In this document: in pieces, positions 1 through 6,182 of the stretch | Layout of the letters: each line of letters starts with the position of its first letter | Numbering within the stretch: the first letter of the stretch is position 1 | NCBI GenBank assembly: GCA_900552415.1 | Contig: USAD01000127.1 | Span: 1-7,915, forward strand | Direction: 5' to 3' | Origin: an uncultured Parabacteroides sp. | Lineage (GTDB): Bacteria > Bacteroidota > Bacteroidia > Bacteroidales > Tannerellaceae | Length of the DNA: 7,915 nt | Notes under the pieces: generated by a model | The model's input: only the letters and a program-made list of their open reading frames with translations | What the model was told of the DNA's origin: nothing | Database searches by the model: none | Program-made: the position numbers and the translations under genes

Positions 1-863
1 AAGACGCCCATGAACGGCGGCAAATCGGTCAGCATCTGGAATACGGGCACTAACGCCAACGCGAGCACGCCGATCATGAAGATTATCTGGCGCGAGAGGT
101 TCGGGATCTCGGGAACGAACTCATCGTCGCGGTCCTCCTCGCTCGCCACACGCAGCTGGGCCCCCTTCTTGAACAGCCAGAAGTTGGCGATGACCAAGGG
201 CACCAGCAGGTTGATCAACGCCGGGATAAACACATGCGTGATCTGATGGCCCGCCGTCACGTTCTTGCCAACCCAGAGCAGGATGGTGGTCACATCGCCA
301 ATCGGCGACCACGAGCCGCCCGCGTTCGCCGCGATGACCACCATACACGCGTATTTCAACCGGTCGGTACGGTCGGGCACCAGCTTCCGCAAGACGGCCA
401 TCATCACGATCGCCGCCGCCAGGTTGTCGAGCAACGCGGAGAAAAAGAAGGTGACAAAGCTGATGTACCAAAGGAGGCGGCGCTTGTTCGTCGTCCGTAT
501 GTAGCGCGTCATCGCCCGGAAACCGCCGTGCTTGTCCACGATGTCGACGATCAGCATCGAACACATCACGAAGAACAGCGTCTCCGACACGTTGCCCAAA
601 TGGTAGATGATCGAACGGTTCGTGATGAACTGGACGAACTGCTCATGCAAAGGCAACGCCGCCACGTCGGCGTTTTGCGACAGGAACTCCTGGAATACGG
701 CGCTCGGGCGGGCGACAAAAATGTTATAGGCATCAAACATCAAAATAATCCACATGGAAATCGCCATGAACAAAGCGATGGCCGCCTTGTTGATTTTTAT
801 CTTGTCCTCCAAGGCGATCGCCAGGATGCCGAGGACAAAAATAACCGGCATGAGATAATACAT
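1..863 (-). CDS. nhaD: NhaD-type Na+/H+ antiporter, partial (C-terminus beyond window)
   Basis: Reading the minus strand from the ATG at 863 gives 287 uninterrupted codons that run off the window edge, so the C-terminal part is missing. The protein is an inner-membrane carrier of the ArsB/NhaD ion-transporter superfamily, expected to expel Na+ in exchange for H+. Visible support is a run of hydrophobic segments (about residues 3-18, 27-44, 93-108, 131-147, 148-160, 172-182, 209-230 and 259-277). The motif SALLDNLAAAIVM lies at 142-154 and GGSWSPIGDVTTI at 182-194; the second is highly characteristic of NhaD proteins. A charged loop, RVASEEDRDDEF, follows at 238-249. The start gives an immediate first membrane helix; M5 is a possible alternative. 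The gene follows the 42-bp repeat array and has a candidate -7 box at 904-911. The lines I counted are more GC-rich than the porin gene (for example 42 of 60 bases at 361-420). Family assignment is confident; ion specificity is inferred from the family. Confidence 0.9.
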   Translation of the reverse strand, partial: MYYLMPVIFVLGILAIALEDKIKINKAAIALFMAISMWIILMFDAYNIFVARPSAVFQEFLSQNADVAALPLHEQFVQFITNRSIIYHLGNVSETLFFVMCSMLIVDIVDKHGGFRAMTRYIRTTNKRRLLWYISFVTFFFSALLDNLAAAIVMMAVLRKLVPDRTDRLKYACMVVIAANAGGSWSPIGDVTTILLWVGKNVTAGHQITHVFIPALINLLVPLVIANFWLFKKGAQLRVASEEDRDDEFVPEIPNLSRQIIFMIGVLALALVPVFQMLTDLPPFMGV

Positions 864-903
864 AGGCTTTAACAGTTTTACAATTATACTTACATTAACG
901 CAG

Positions 904-911
904 CAAAAGTA
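904..911 (-). promoter_or_regulatory. candidate -7 promoter box for nhaD
   Basis: The minus strand reads TACTTTTG here, a full match to the Bacteroidetes -7 consensus TAnnTTTG. It lies about 40 bp upstream of the nhaD ATG, with an AT-rich leader between them, as is usual in this phylum. I see no TTTG -33 box at the expected spacing; the nearest, at 945-948, is too far upstream. The call therefore rests on one box and its position. Confidence 0.35.
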
Positions 912-1000
912 CGAAAAGATCCACACAGACGTGCGCCCGCGTCACAAAACATGATTTTTCTCAAAAAAGATCTTTGGCCAGGCGCTGAACCGCTTCGGAA

Positions 1001-1022
1001 GCGGAAAAAGATCTTTTTCCGC
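1001..1022. repeat. longest palindrome in the array (22 bp, perfect)
   Basis: In this copy the 16-bp core is flanked by GCG on the left and CGC on the right, extending the perfect palindrome to 22 bp. As RNA it could form a 9-bp stem with a GAUC loop. Most other copies are flanked by GTG and TGG and stop at 16 bp. Confidence 0.9.
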
Positions 1023-1211
1023 GTGCTGAACCACTTCAGGGGGTGGAAAAAGATCTTTTTCTGGATGCTGAACCACTCCGGAGGGTGGAAAAAGATCTTT
1101 TTCTGGATGCTGAACCGCTTCGGAGGGTGGAAAAAGATCTTTTTCTGGATACTGAACCTCTCCGGAGGGTAGAAAAAGATCTTTTTCCGGATGCTGAACC
1201 ACTCCGGAGGG

Positions 1212-1231
1212 CGGAAAAAGATCTTTTTCCG
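1212..1231. repeat. 20-bp palindrome in the copy nearest the helicase gene
   Basis: The core at 1214-1229 is extended by CG and CG to a 20-bp perfect palindrome, 21 bp beyond the helicase stop codon in the direction of transcription. In helicase mRNA it would give an 8-bp stem with a 4-nt loop. The stretch after it is C-rich rather than U-rich, so it is not a classical intrinsic terminator. It could still mark or protect the mRNA 3' end. Confidence 0.75.
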
Positions 1232-1252
1232 GATGCCGAACCACTTGGGCGC

Positions 1253-2458
1253 CTATCTCCGCGAGCGTCCCCGCCTCTTCGTACCCGTACCGTATTTCTT
1301 GGGCTCATATTTGGGCACCTCGCCGAACGCGGGATCTACAGGAATCTTATAGACCTCTTTTCCCAAGAAGTCCTCAATTTGCTTGAAATGAGCTTGCTCT
1401 TCAGGCGAGACAAAAGTGATCGCCAATCCCTCACCATTAGTACCACGAGCGGTACGACCAATACGATGGACGTAATCTTCCGGATCATGAGGAATGTCAA
1501 AATTGACTACCAAACGAATATCATTAATATCAATACCACGGGCAACCACGTCTGTCGCTACCAGGATATCAATGTGCCCGTTCTTGAACTCCTTCATCAC
1601 CTCCTCACGTTGTGCCTGCTCGAGATCCGAGTGCATCGCGGCGACATTGAATTTCTTTTTCATCAAGGTTGAGGTCAGCTCTTTCACCTTGGCTTTAGAA
1701 GAGGAGAAGATGATGACCCGCTGCGGGTGAGCTTCCGTGAATAAGGATTGCAGTATCTTGATTTTTTGAGGGCCATAACAGATATAGGCGGTCTGCATAA
1801 TGCTCTCTGGCGGTCTTGAGATTGCGATCTTCACCTCTTCAGGATTCTTCAGGATCGATTTCGCCAGGTTCTGGATCTTGGGAGGCATGGTCGCGGAGAA
1901 CATGACCGTCTGGCATGTCGGCGGAAGCAACTTATAAATTTGCATGATATCATCACAGAAGCCCATATCGAGCATCCGGTCCGCCTCATCCAAAATAAAG
2001 AAGGAAACTTTCGAGAGATCGACCGATCCCAGCTTAATATGCGACAAGAGCCGGCCGGGTGTCGCGATAACAATATCAGCGCCCATCTCCATTCCGCGCC
2101 GTTGCTGTTCCCAAGTGACGCCATCCGTTCCACCATAAACCGCCACTGCCGAAATCGAGGGGATAAAATAGGAGAAGCCCTGAATTTGCTGGTCGATCTG
2201 TTGCGCCAACTCACGGGTCGGCGCCATAATTACCGCGTTTATCGCGTCAGCGGGATGTTTTCCCTTACTTAGCTCATTAATTACCGGCAACACATAAGCG
2301 GCTGTCTTTCCCGTACCTGTCTGGGCACAGGCGATCACGTCCTTTCCCTCCAATATAATGGGAATGGTCAACTCCTGGACAGGTGTCGCCTCATCAAAAT
2401 TCATATCATAGAGTCCGTCGAGCACAGCGTCCTCTAAATCCATTTCCTCAAATCTCAT
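1253..2458 (-). CDS. DEAD-box ATP-dependent RNA helicase (RhlE-like), 401 aa
   Basis: This is a cytoplasmic ATP-dependent RNA helicase of superfamily 2, expected to unwind short RNA duplexes in ribosome assembly or mRNA turnover. Motifs appear in canonical order: Q-motif TPVQ at 25-28, Walker A AQTGTGKT at 45-52, PTRELA at 80-85, TPGR at 133-136, DEAD at 157-160, SAT at 188-190, ARGID in the second RecA domain, and HRIGRTAR at 331-338. The C-terminus is a short basic tail (KRRGRSRR) that may help bind RNA. The frame extends 15 codons further upstream to 2503. I chose the ATG at 2458 because MRFEEMDLEDAVL is the usual family start and a candidate promoter box (2481-2488) would lie inside the longer version. 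The gene appears monocistronic; the palindromic array begins just past its stop. The RhlE subclass is inferred from length and the short tail, and the precise RNA target cannot be read from sequence. Confidence 0.95.
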   Translation of the reverse strand: MRFEEMDLEDAVLDGLYDMNFDEATPVQELTIPIILEGKDVIACAQTGTGKTAAYVLPVINELSKGKHPADAINAVIMAPTRELAQQIDQQIQGFSYFIPSISAVAVYGGTDGVTWEQQRRGMEMGADIVIATPGRLLSHIKLGSVDLSKVSFFILDEADRMLDMGFCDDIMQIYKLLPPTCQTVMFSATMPPKIQNLAKSILKNPEEVKIAISRPPESIMQTAYICYGPQKIKILQSLFTEAHPQRVIIFSSSKAKVKELTSTLMKKKFNVAAMHSDLEQAQREEVMKEFKNGHIDILVATDVVARGIDINDIRLVVNFDIPHDPEDYVHRIGRTARGTNGEGLAITFVSPEEQAHFKQIEDFLGKEVYKIPVDPAFGEVPKYEPKKYGTGTKRRGRSRR

Positions 2459-2480
2459 CTTTCTTGATCCAAAATTCGGG

Positions 2481-2488
2481 TAAAGATA
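2481..2488 (-). promoter_or_regulatory. candidate -7 promoter box for the helicase gene
   Basis: The minus strand reads TATCTTTA, a 7-of-8 match to TAnnTTTG, 22 bp upstream of the chosen ATG. No clear TTTG -33 box lies at the right distance, so this is a weak call. It does favour the shorter helicase start. The rest of the 124-bp gap up to the upstream gene's stop at 2583 shows no strong terminator. Confidence 0.3.
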
Positions 2489-2582
2489 CGAAATTTTTAT
2501 CAATTCCTGCCGACTTGCCTCTTGAAGCGAAAAGTTATCACCGGCTCACCCATTTCTCCCGAACCGAGAATCGATGAGCGAC

Positions 2583-3413
2583 CTATTTGTAATAACGCTT
2601 GAAGATACGGTCATAGAGACCGCTCTCCTTGACTTGCCCCAGCCAATGGTTCAAGCTGTCGAGCAATGCCACGCTCTCCTTCCGGACAGCCCACGACTGG
2701 AATTGCGTGAAACTGATCTTTGTCTGGTCGTCAATCTCGGGAAGCTGCTTCTCCATATAAGCGGCGATATGCTGGTCGCAGACCGCATAATCTATATCCC
2801 CCTTCGCCACCATAATAATCAGTTGCTCCGCCGAATAGATCTCATCCTCGACGATATAGATCGTATCGCCAATCTCACGCTCAAGGTTACGCAAACGCAA
2901 CTTGGCCGGCGAATCTTTGGGAATATACAAGGTCTTGCCCGCCAAATCCAACTGATTCCGGATCAAGCCATCCTCCTTCCCTTTATCCGCCTTACGCTGG
3001 ATCAGCACCTGTTGATTCAGGACAATCGGATCCATGAAAAGGAATTCTTCCTTATTGTCTGTCGTCACCGGGATATTCTGGGCGATAACATCCACCTGAC
3101 GATCCGAGAGCAAGTCAAAACAGGTCGCCAAACTGGTCTCCAACCGTGTCTGGATCTCAATGCCCGCCAGGCTCGATATCGCCTGGCATAACTCGTACTG
3201 GAATCCAAGAACCGAATCACCTACGATAAAATAATCCGTCGGGCTATATTCCATGGCGATACGTAACACGCCCTCTTGGCGGATCTCAGGAAAATCCCGG
3301 GGCCCATCCGTATTCGCCTGACGCCTGAGCAGCAACAACTGCGCCATCGTCAGCAGGACCACCACCAACAGGACCATATACAATATTAACAGTTTCTTGG
3401 ATCTCAACAACAT
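2583..3413 (-). CDS. membrane-anchored family-3 solute-binding protein (MltF N-domain-like)
   Basis: The 276-residue protein has one N-terminal hydrophobic helix (about 8-29), preceded by arginine and lysine residues and followed by RRQ. This suggests an uncleaved anchor with the rest in the periplasm. Residues from about 48 fit the bilobed extracellular solute-binding family 3 fold: GVLRIAMEYSPTDYF at 48-62, GFQYELCQAIS at 70-80, and the DVIAQNIPVTTDNKEEFLF stretch at 108-126, which resembles the segment where such proteins contact ligand. This fold is found in amino-acid ABC binding proteins and in the N-terminal half of the lytic transglycosylase MltF. No SLT transglycosylase domain follows: the protein ends at GLYDRIFKRYYK, about where the binding domain would finish. 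No ABC permease or ATPase is adjacent. It starts 3 bp after the porin stop, so translation is probably coupled. A ligand-sensing role with the porin is inference; an alternative is a degenerate MltF that lost catalysis. Confidence 0.85.
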   Translation of the reverse strand: MLLRSKKLLILYMVLLVVVLLTMAQLLLLRRQANTDGPRDFPEIRQEGVLRIAMEYSPTDYFIVGDSVLGFQYELCQAISSLAGIEIQTRLETSLATCFDLLSDRQVDVIAQNIPVTTDNKEEFLFMDPIVLNQQVLIQRKADKGKEDGLIRNQLDLAGKTLYIPKDSPAKLRLRNLEREIGDTIYIVEDEIYSAEQLIIMVAKGDIDYAVCDQHIAAYMEKQLPEIDDQTKISFTQFQSWAVRKESVALLDSLNHWLGQVKESGLYDRIFKRYYK

Positions 3414-3416
3414 ACC

Positions 3417-5492
3417 TTAATTATTGAACAACACGGCAATACCCATCTTCAATACCATGGGATCCGTAGGATAATGCGCCAATGAGAAATAATTAGGAGA
3501 GACAAACTTCGATCCCAAATTATAAGCCATCACGTAGAAACGAGCTTGCTTCAGATGGAAGTTCACATAAGCGTTCAACTGAGGATAATTACCCACCTTG
3601 ACCTCATCCTGCAACTGGAACTGCTGCGTCGCCGGCTCATAATACGGCGCATAATAAGAGGTATGATAATAGACGTTAGCGCCCAGCTGAACGGTCAGGA
3701 CTTTCGCCAGCTTAAAATGCAGGTAAATATTGGAGTAGGCACTAAACGCCGGAAGCGGCAACACCTCCGTATCACTCGACAGCTGATAAGCCACCTCGTT
3801 TTCCCATCCGAACGCACGATACATCAAGTCCTGCTTCAGGCGAAGAGTAATCACCTGCAGGTTCTTGGTCGATTGCTCAGGCAATCCGGACTTTCCGAAA
3901 TAGACATAATTCTGGATGCTCTCGACCCCACCGGACAATCTCGTACGAGTTGACTCCAAATCCACCTTTGCCCCCGCATAAATCCTTTGCACGTTTTTCA
4001 AGGGCAGATCCCACCAGAAGTAACGGCTGTGATTGTGGCGCTGGAAAAAAGCGGGTGTCAGGTTCTTAATATAGGCATCCGCCTCTATTGTCGCCTCCTT
4101 CTTGAACAGGGGGAATTTTGTCTTCAAGTTTCCGACAAGCCGAAACTCACCGGCGTCGCTACCGGCAATACCCAACTCACCATTAATATTATAGGTAAAG
4201 ATATCACCCTGGGTCTTCAGCAACTCACCACCAACATAAGTCGTAAACTCATCATAAACCGTACTTGTCGGGAAATCCAACGTCGTGGGCCGTCCGATAT
4301 AACCCGTCGTATTTTCCGGCGAATAGTCCAGTCCAGGAATCTCCGCCGGCAGACGGAATTTTCGTTTCTCGAAACGTATAAAGGCATTCAACCCGAACTT
4401 CACCCAATCCTGGAAGCCCTCACGCAAGGCCAAGGCGAAGGTATTCTTCATGATCCACGATGAAGCCTGGTCATTCAACGTATTGTCAATTCCATAGACC
4501 CGGTTATAGCAGGTATCTATCCCGGCATTCTCCGAAATGAATCGCCGCCGGTTATCCTCGTAATCGAAGGAATGGATAATACTGGAAACCGGCACGAAGA
4601 TGGATTTTGGATTTCCATCCTCATCGGTCTCGTCCAATTCTCTCGTAAAACCTAAATTATAACGATGCGTCAGGAAATAACGCTTTCCGCGCACACGGTT
4701 CCAAGCGTCCGTAAAACGAACAGGAAACGACTTGGTATCGGTCGAATATTGTCCGGTCGACAAGTTATCGATATCCGTAATATAGCGATCGTCCGTCAAT
4801 CCGCCATTCTCATAGCTGACGAAATTAAAGTTACTCAAATAGGCGCTCATCTCATAGCGATCGGACAAATAGTTTCCGAACAACCGGTAGCTCAACATCT
4901 TATTACCATTGGAATCATAATGTCCCCGACTATAGATATAATCGATATCTCCACCGACATTGATCCTTTTCCCGAAATTCATCGTCATGACTCCTTTCAG
5001 ACGATCCTCCTTACTCTGGCTAGCGCCTCCGGTCGAATAGGAAACATTGGTATAAGGAGCCTTGGTATCATAAAACAAGGCATTGTCTGGAGTCGTAATA
5101 TAATAGGTATAAGCGTCGGCGAAAATGAAATCACGCTCCTCTTCACGGTCAAAAAAGATTTTAGATTGAGCGGGCGAACCGACATTTGCCAAGAAGCCCA
5201 ATGCCAAGGCTTTCGATTCCGCCAAAAAGCTATTGGCCGTATTCAGTCGTCCCGTATCCATTGGAGCGACCCGACGTTGTCCCAAACGGGAATCCAGCTG
5301 ATAAGCCGTAATCCTTTTCCCGTTGGCCGAAGCCGTATCCGCAAGCAACAGGCTATCGGGAATATCCTTCTTGGCGGCCGACAAGGCGGACAACGAGAAG
5401 CCGCCCCTGGTACTGCGGCTACCCCGTCCTTGCGCTAGAGCCGTAGCGACACACAGCGCCGATAATAGTAATATGTTTATGAAACGCTTCAC
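3417..5492 (-). CDS. putative outer-membrane porin (Porin_10-like beta-barrel), GTG start
   Basis: This is a 691-residue exported protein. The signal peptide covers residues 1-20 (MKRF, hydrophobic ILLLSALCVATA, cleavage likely after ALA before QG). A low-complexity linker to about residue 110 precedes a domain rich in alternating aromatic and polar strands. It contains YDTKAPYTNVSY at 141-152, followed by FGKRINVGGDIDY-type strands. This pattern matches the Bacteroidetes family usually called putative porin (Pfam Porin_10), expected to be an outer-membrane beta-barrel with no TonB plug. The C-terminus, MGIAVLFNN, fits a final strand, though the last residue is not aromatic. The start codon is GTG at 5490-5492. 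No in-frame ATG lies close by, and the signal peptide requires this start. It is first in a two-gene unit with the anchored solute-binding protein. The substrate is unknown, and the channel function is known only by family naming. Confidence 0.85.
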   Translation of the reverse strand: MKRFINILLLSALCVATALAQGRGSRSTRGGFSLSALSAAKKDIPDSLLLADTASANGKRITAYQLDSRLGQRRVAPMDTGRLNTANSFLAESKALALGFLANVGSPAQSKIFFDREEERDFIFADAYTYYITTPDNALFYDTKAPYTNVSYSTGGASQSKEDRLKGVMTMNFGKRINVGGDIDYIYSRGHYDSNGNKMLSYRLFGNYLSDRYEMSAYLSNFNFVSYENGGLTDDRYITDIDNLSTGQYSTDTKSFPVRFTDAWNRVRGKRYFLTHRYNLGFTRELDETDEDGNPKSIFVPVSSIIHSFDYEDNRRRFISENAGIDTCYNRVYGIDNTLNDQASSWIMKNTFALALREGFQDWVKFGLNAFIRFEKRKFRLPAEIPGLDYSPENTTGYIGRPTTLDFPTSTVYDEFTTYVGGELLKTQGDIFTYNINGELGIAGSDAGEFRLVGNLKTKFPLFKKEATIEADAYIKNLTPAFFQRHNHSRYFWWDLPLKNVQRIYAGAKVDLESTRTRLSGGVESIQNYVYFGKSGLPEQSTKNLQVITLRLKQDLMYRAFGWENEVAYQLSSDTEVLPLPAFSAYSNIYLHFKLAKVLTVQLGANVYYHTSYYAPYYEPATQQFQLQDEVKVGNYPQLNAYVNFHLKQARFYVMAYNLGSKFVSPNYFSLAHYPTDPMVLKMGIAVLFNN

Positions 5493-5496
5493 GCCG

Positions 5497-5530
5497 CGAA
5501 GATATAATAAAAAACTTTCTTCCGGGCAAA
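5497..5530 (-). promoter_or_regulatory. candidate promoter of the porin-binding protein unit
   Basis: On the minus strand a TTTG (5527-5530) is followed after 22 bp by TATCTTCG (5497-5504), a 7-of-8 match to TAnnTTTG. The spacing is slightly long for the Bacteroidetes -33/-7 arrangement. The -7 box ends only 4 bp before the GTG start codon. Transcription from this promoter would therefore start at or next to the start codon, giving a leaderless or nearly leaderless mRNA. Confidence 0.4.
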
Positions 5531-5564
5531 TGAAGTTTGTTTAACAAGAAGAGCCACGACACGA

Positions 5565-5610
5565 CAAGAAAGAGAAACGGCATCATAAGAATGAAGCCTT
5601 ATGATGCCGT
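5565..5610 (-). terminator. intrinsic terminator of the 2-oxoacid oxidoreductase operon
   Basis: The arms ACGGCATCATAAG (5577-5589) and CTTATGATGCCGT (5598-5610) are perfect 13-bp complements around an 8-nt loop. On the minus strand the hairpin is followed by TTCTCTTTCTTG (5565-5576), a T-rich tract. It begins 8 bp after the gamma-subunit stop codon and separates this operon from the porin promoter. The plus-strand side lacks a good T tract, so it acts mainly in the minus direction. Confidence 0.88.
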
Positions 5611-5618
5611 CCATATTG

Positions 5619-6164
5619 TTATTGGATCTTTTCTATAATCTCCATGCCCTTCTTGATCGCCGCCTCGTTCATCGGAATCAAGTTATGATGCCGTTCCGGC
5701 AACGACTTTTTCAGGCCTAAGAGGACATTCTCCAACTTAACCATCGGAACGATCTTCAATAAGCCACCAAGAATCAACATATTGAAAGCCTTCTCGTTCT
5801 TCATCTCAGTCGCCGCGTCCATCGCGTCAACCCGATAAACGGAAATGTCTTGCCGTTTCACCTGTGTATGGATTCCATAACCATCATAAATCAAGATGCC
5901 ACCCGGTTTAACCTTGCTCTCAAACTTATCCATTGAGGGCTGGTTCAGGATAATCGCGATATCGTATTGGTTCAATACAGGAGAACTGATCCGCTCATCG
6001 CTCAGGATCACGGTCACGTTGGCGGTTCCGCCTCGTTGCTCCGGGCCATAAGAGGGCATCCAGCTCACCTCTTTCCCCTCCATCAAACCAGAATAGGCCA
6101 AGATCTTACCCATCGAGAGGACGCCTTGTCCACCAAATCCCGCTATAATGATCTCTTGTTTCAT
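5619..6164 (-). CDS. 2-oxoacid:ferredoxin oxidoreductase, gamma subunit
   Basis: This 181-residue protein is the gamma subunit or domain of a 2-oxoacid:acceptor oxidoreductase (POR/KOR/VOR superfamily), which decarboxylates a 2-oxoacid to its acyl-CoA and reduces ferredoxin in the cytoplasm. Support is the glycine-rich GFGGQGV at 9-15 and the very conserved PSYGPEQRGG at 37-46, which in this family lies in the CoA-handling domain. The length matches stand-alone gamma subunits. The frame can extend four codons to a TTG at 6176. I chose the ATG at 6164 (MKQEIIIAGFGGQG) because it gives the usual family N-terminus. It is the last gene of the operon, 18 bp after the beta subunit, and is followed by a strong terminator. 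The substrate (branched-chain 2-oxoacid, 2-oxoglutarate or other) cannot be decided from this subunit. Confidence 0.93.
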   Translation of the reverse strand: MKQEIIIAGFGGQGVLSMGKILAYSGLMEGKEVSWMPSYGPEQRGGTANVTVILSDERISSPVLNQYDIAIILNQPSMDKFESKVKPGGILIYDGYGIHTQVKRQDISVYRVDAMDAATEMKNEKAFNMLILGGLLKIVPMVKLENVLLGLKKSLPERHHNLIPMNEAAIKKGMEIIEKIQ

Positions 6165-6182
6165 AGTCTCAATCAAACATTT

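Larger units (their letters stand above)
963..1247. repeat. 42-bp tandem repeat array with perfect 16-bp palindromic core
   Basis: Six copies of GAAAAAGATCTTTTTC start at 1004, 1046, 1088, 1130, 1172 and 1214, exactly 42 bp apart. A degenerate seventh sits at 963-978, 41 bp before the first. All six cores are identical (0 changes in 96 bases) and each is its own reverse complement. The 26-bp linkers resemble TGGATGCTGAACCACTCC followed by GGAGGGTG. Counted against that consensus, the five internal linkers carry about 6, 0, 2, 3 and 2 changes. The array fills most of the 389-bp gap between the helicase stop (1253) and the nhaD start (863). The rest of the gap, 864-962, is the nhaD leader and candidate promoter. 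Because 42 is a multiple of 3 and the units lack stops, reading frames stay open on both strands (EKDLF-type repeats); I regard these as by-products. Function is unknown: protein-binding array, curved DNA, RNA 3'-end element or genome-wide repeat family are all possible. Confidence 0.95.

Noticed and set aside
963..1247. CRISPR array interpretation of the 42-bp repeats
   Set aside because: The segments between cores are near-identical rather than unique spacers, the repeats are strict tandem units, and no cas gene is present.
942..1308. Open frames across the array on both strands encoding EKDLF-type 14-residue repeats
   Set aside because: The 42-bp period is a multiple of three and the units lack stops, so frames stay open automatically. 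The palindromic core yields EKDLF on both strands. There is no supporting start context or distinct promoter, and one frame continues antisense into the helicase gene.
1043..1672. 209-codon plus-strand open frame
   Set aside because: Its first part is the repeat array and the rest is antisense to the conserved helicase C-terminal domain. The encoded protein shows no recognisable domain.
2554..2570. Possible terminator hairpin TTCTC/GAGAA after the solute-binding protein gene
   Set aside because: The stem is only 5 bp with a 7-nt loop and no T-rich tract follows on the minus strand.
2574..3191. 205-codon plus-strand open frame antisense to the solute-binding protein
   Set aside because: It is antisense to a well-supported family-3 binding protein. 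The translation looks like a shadow and has no independent support.
4665..5438. 257-codon plus-strand open frame antisense to the porin
   Set aside because: It is a shadow of the porin codon usage. The opposite strand encodes a protein with a signal peptide and family motifs, while this frame has no domain or promoter.
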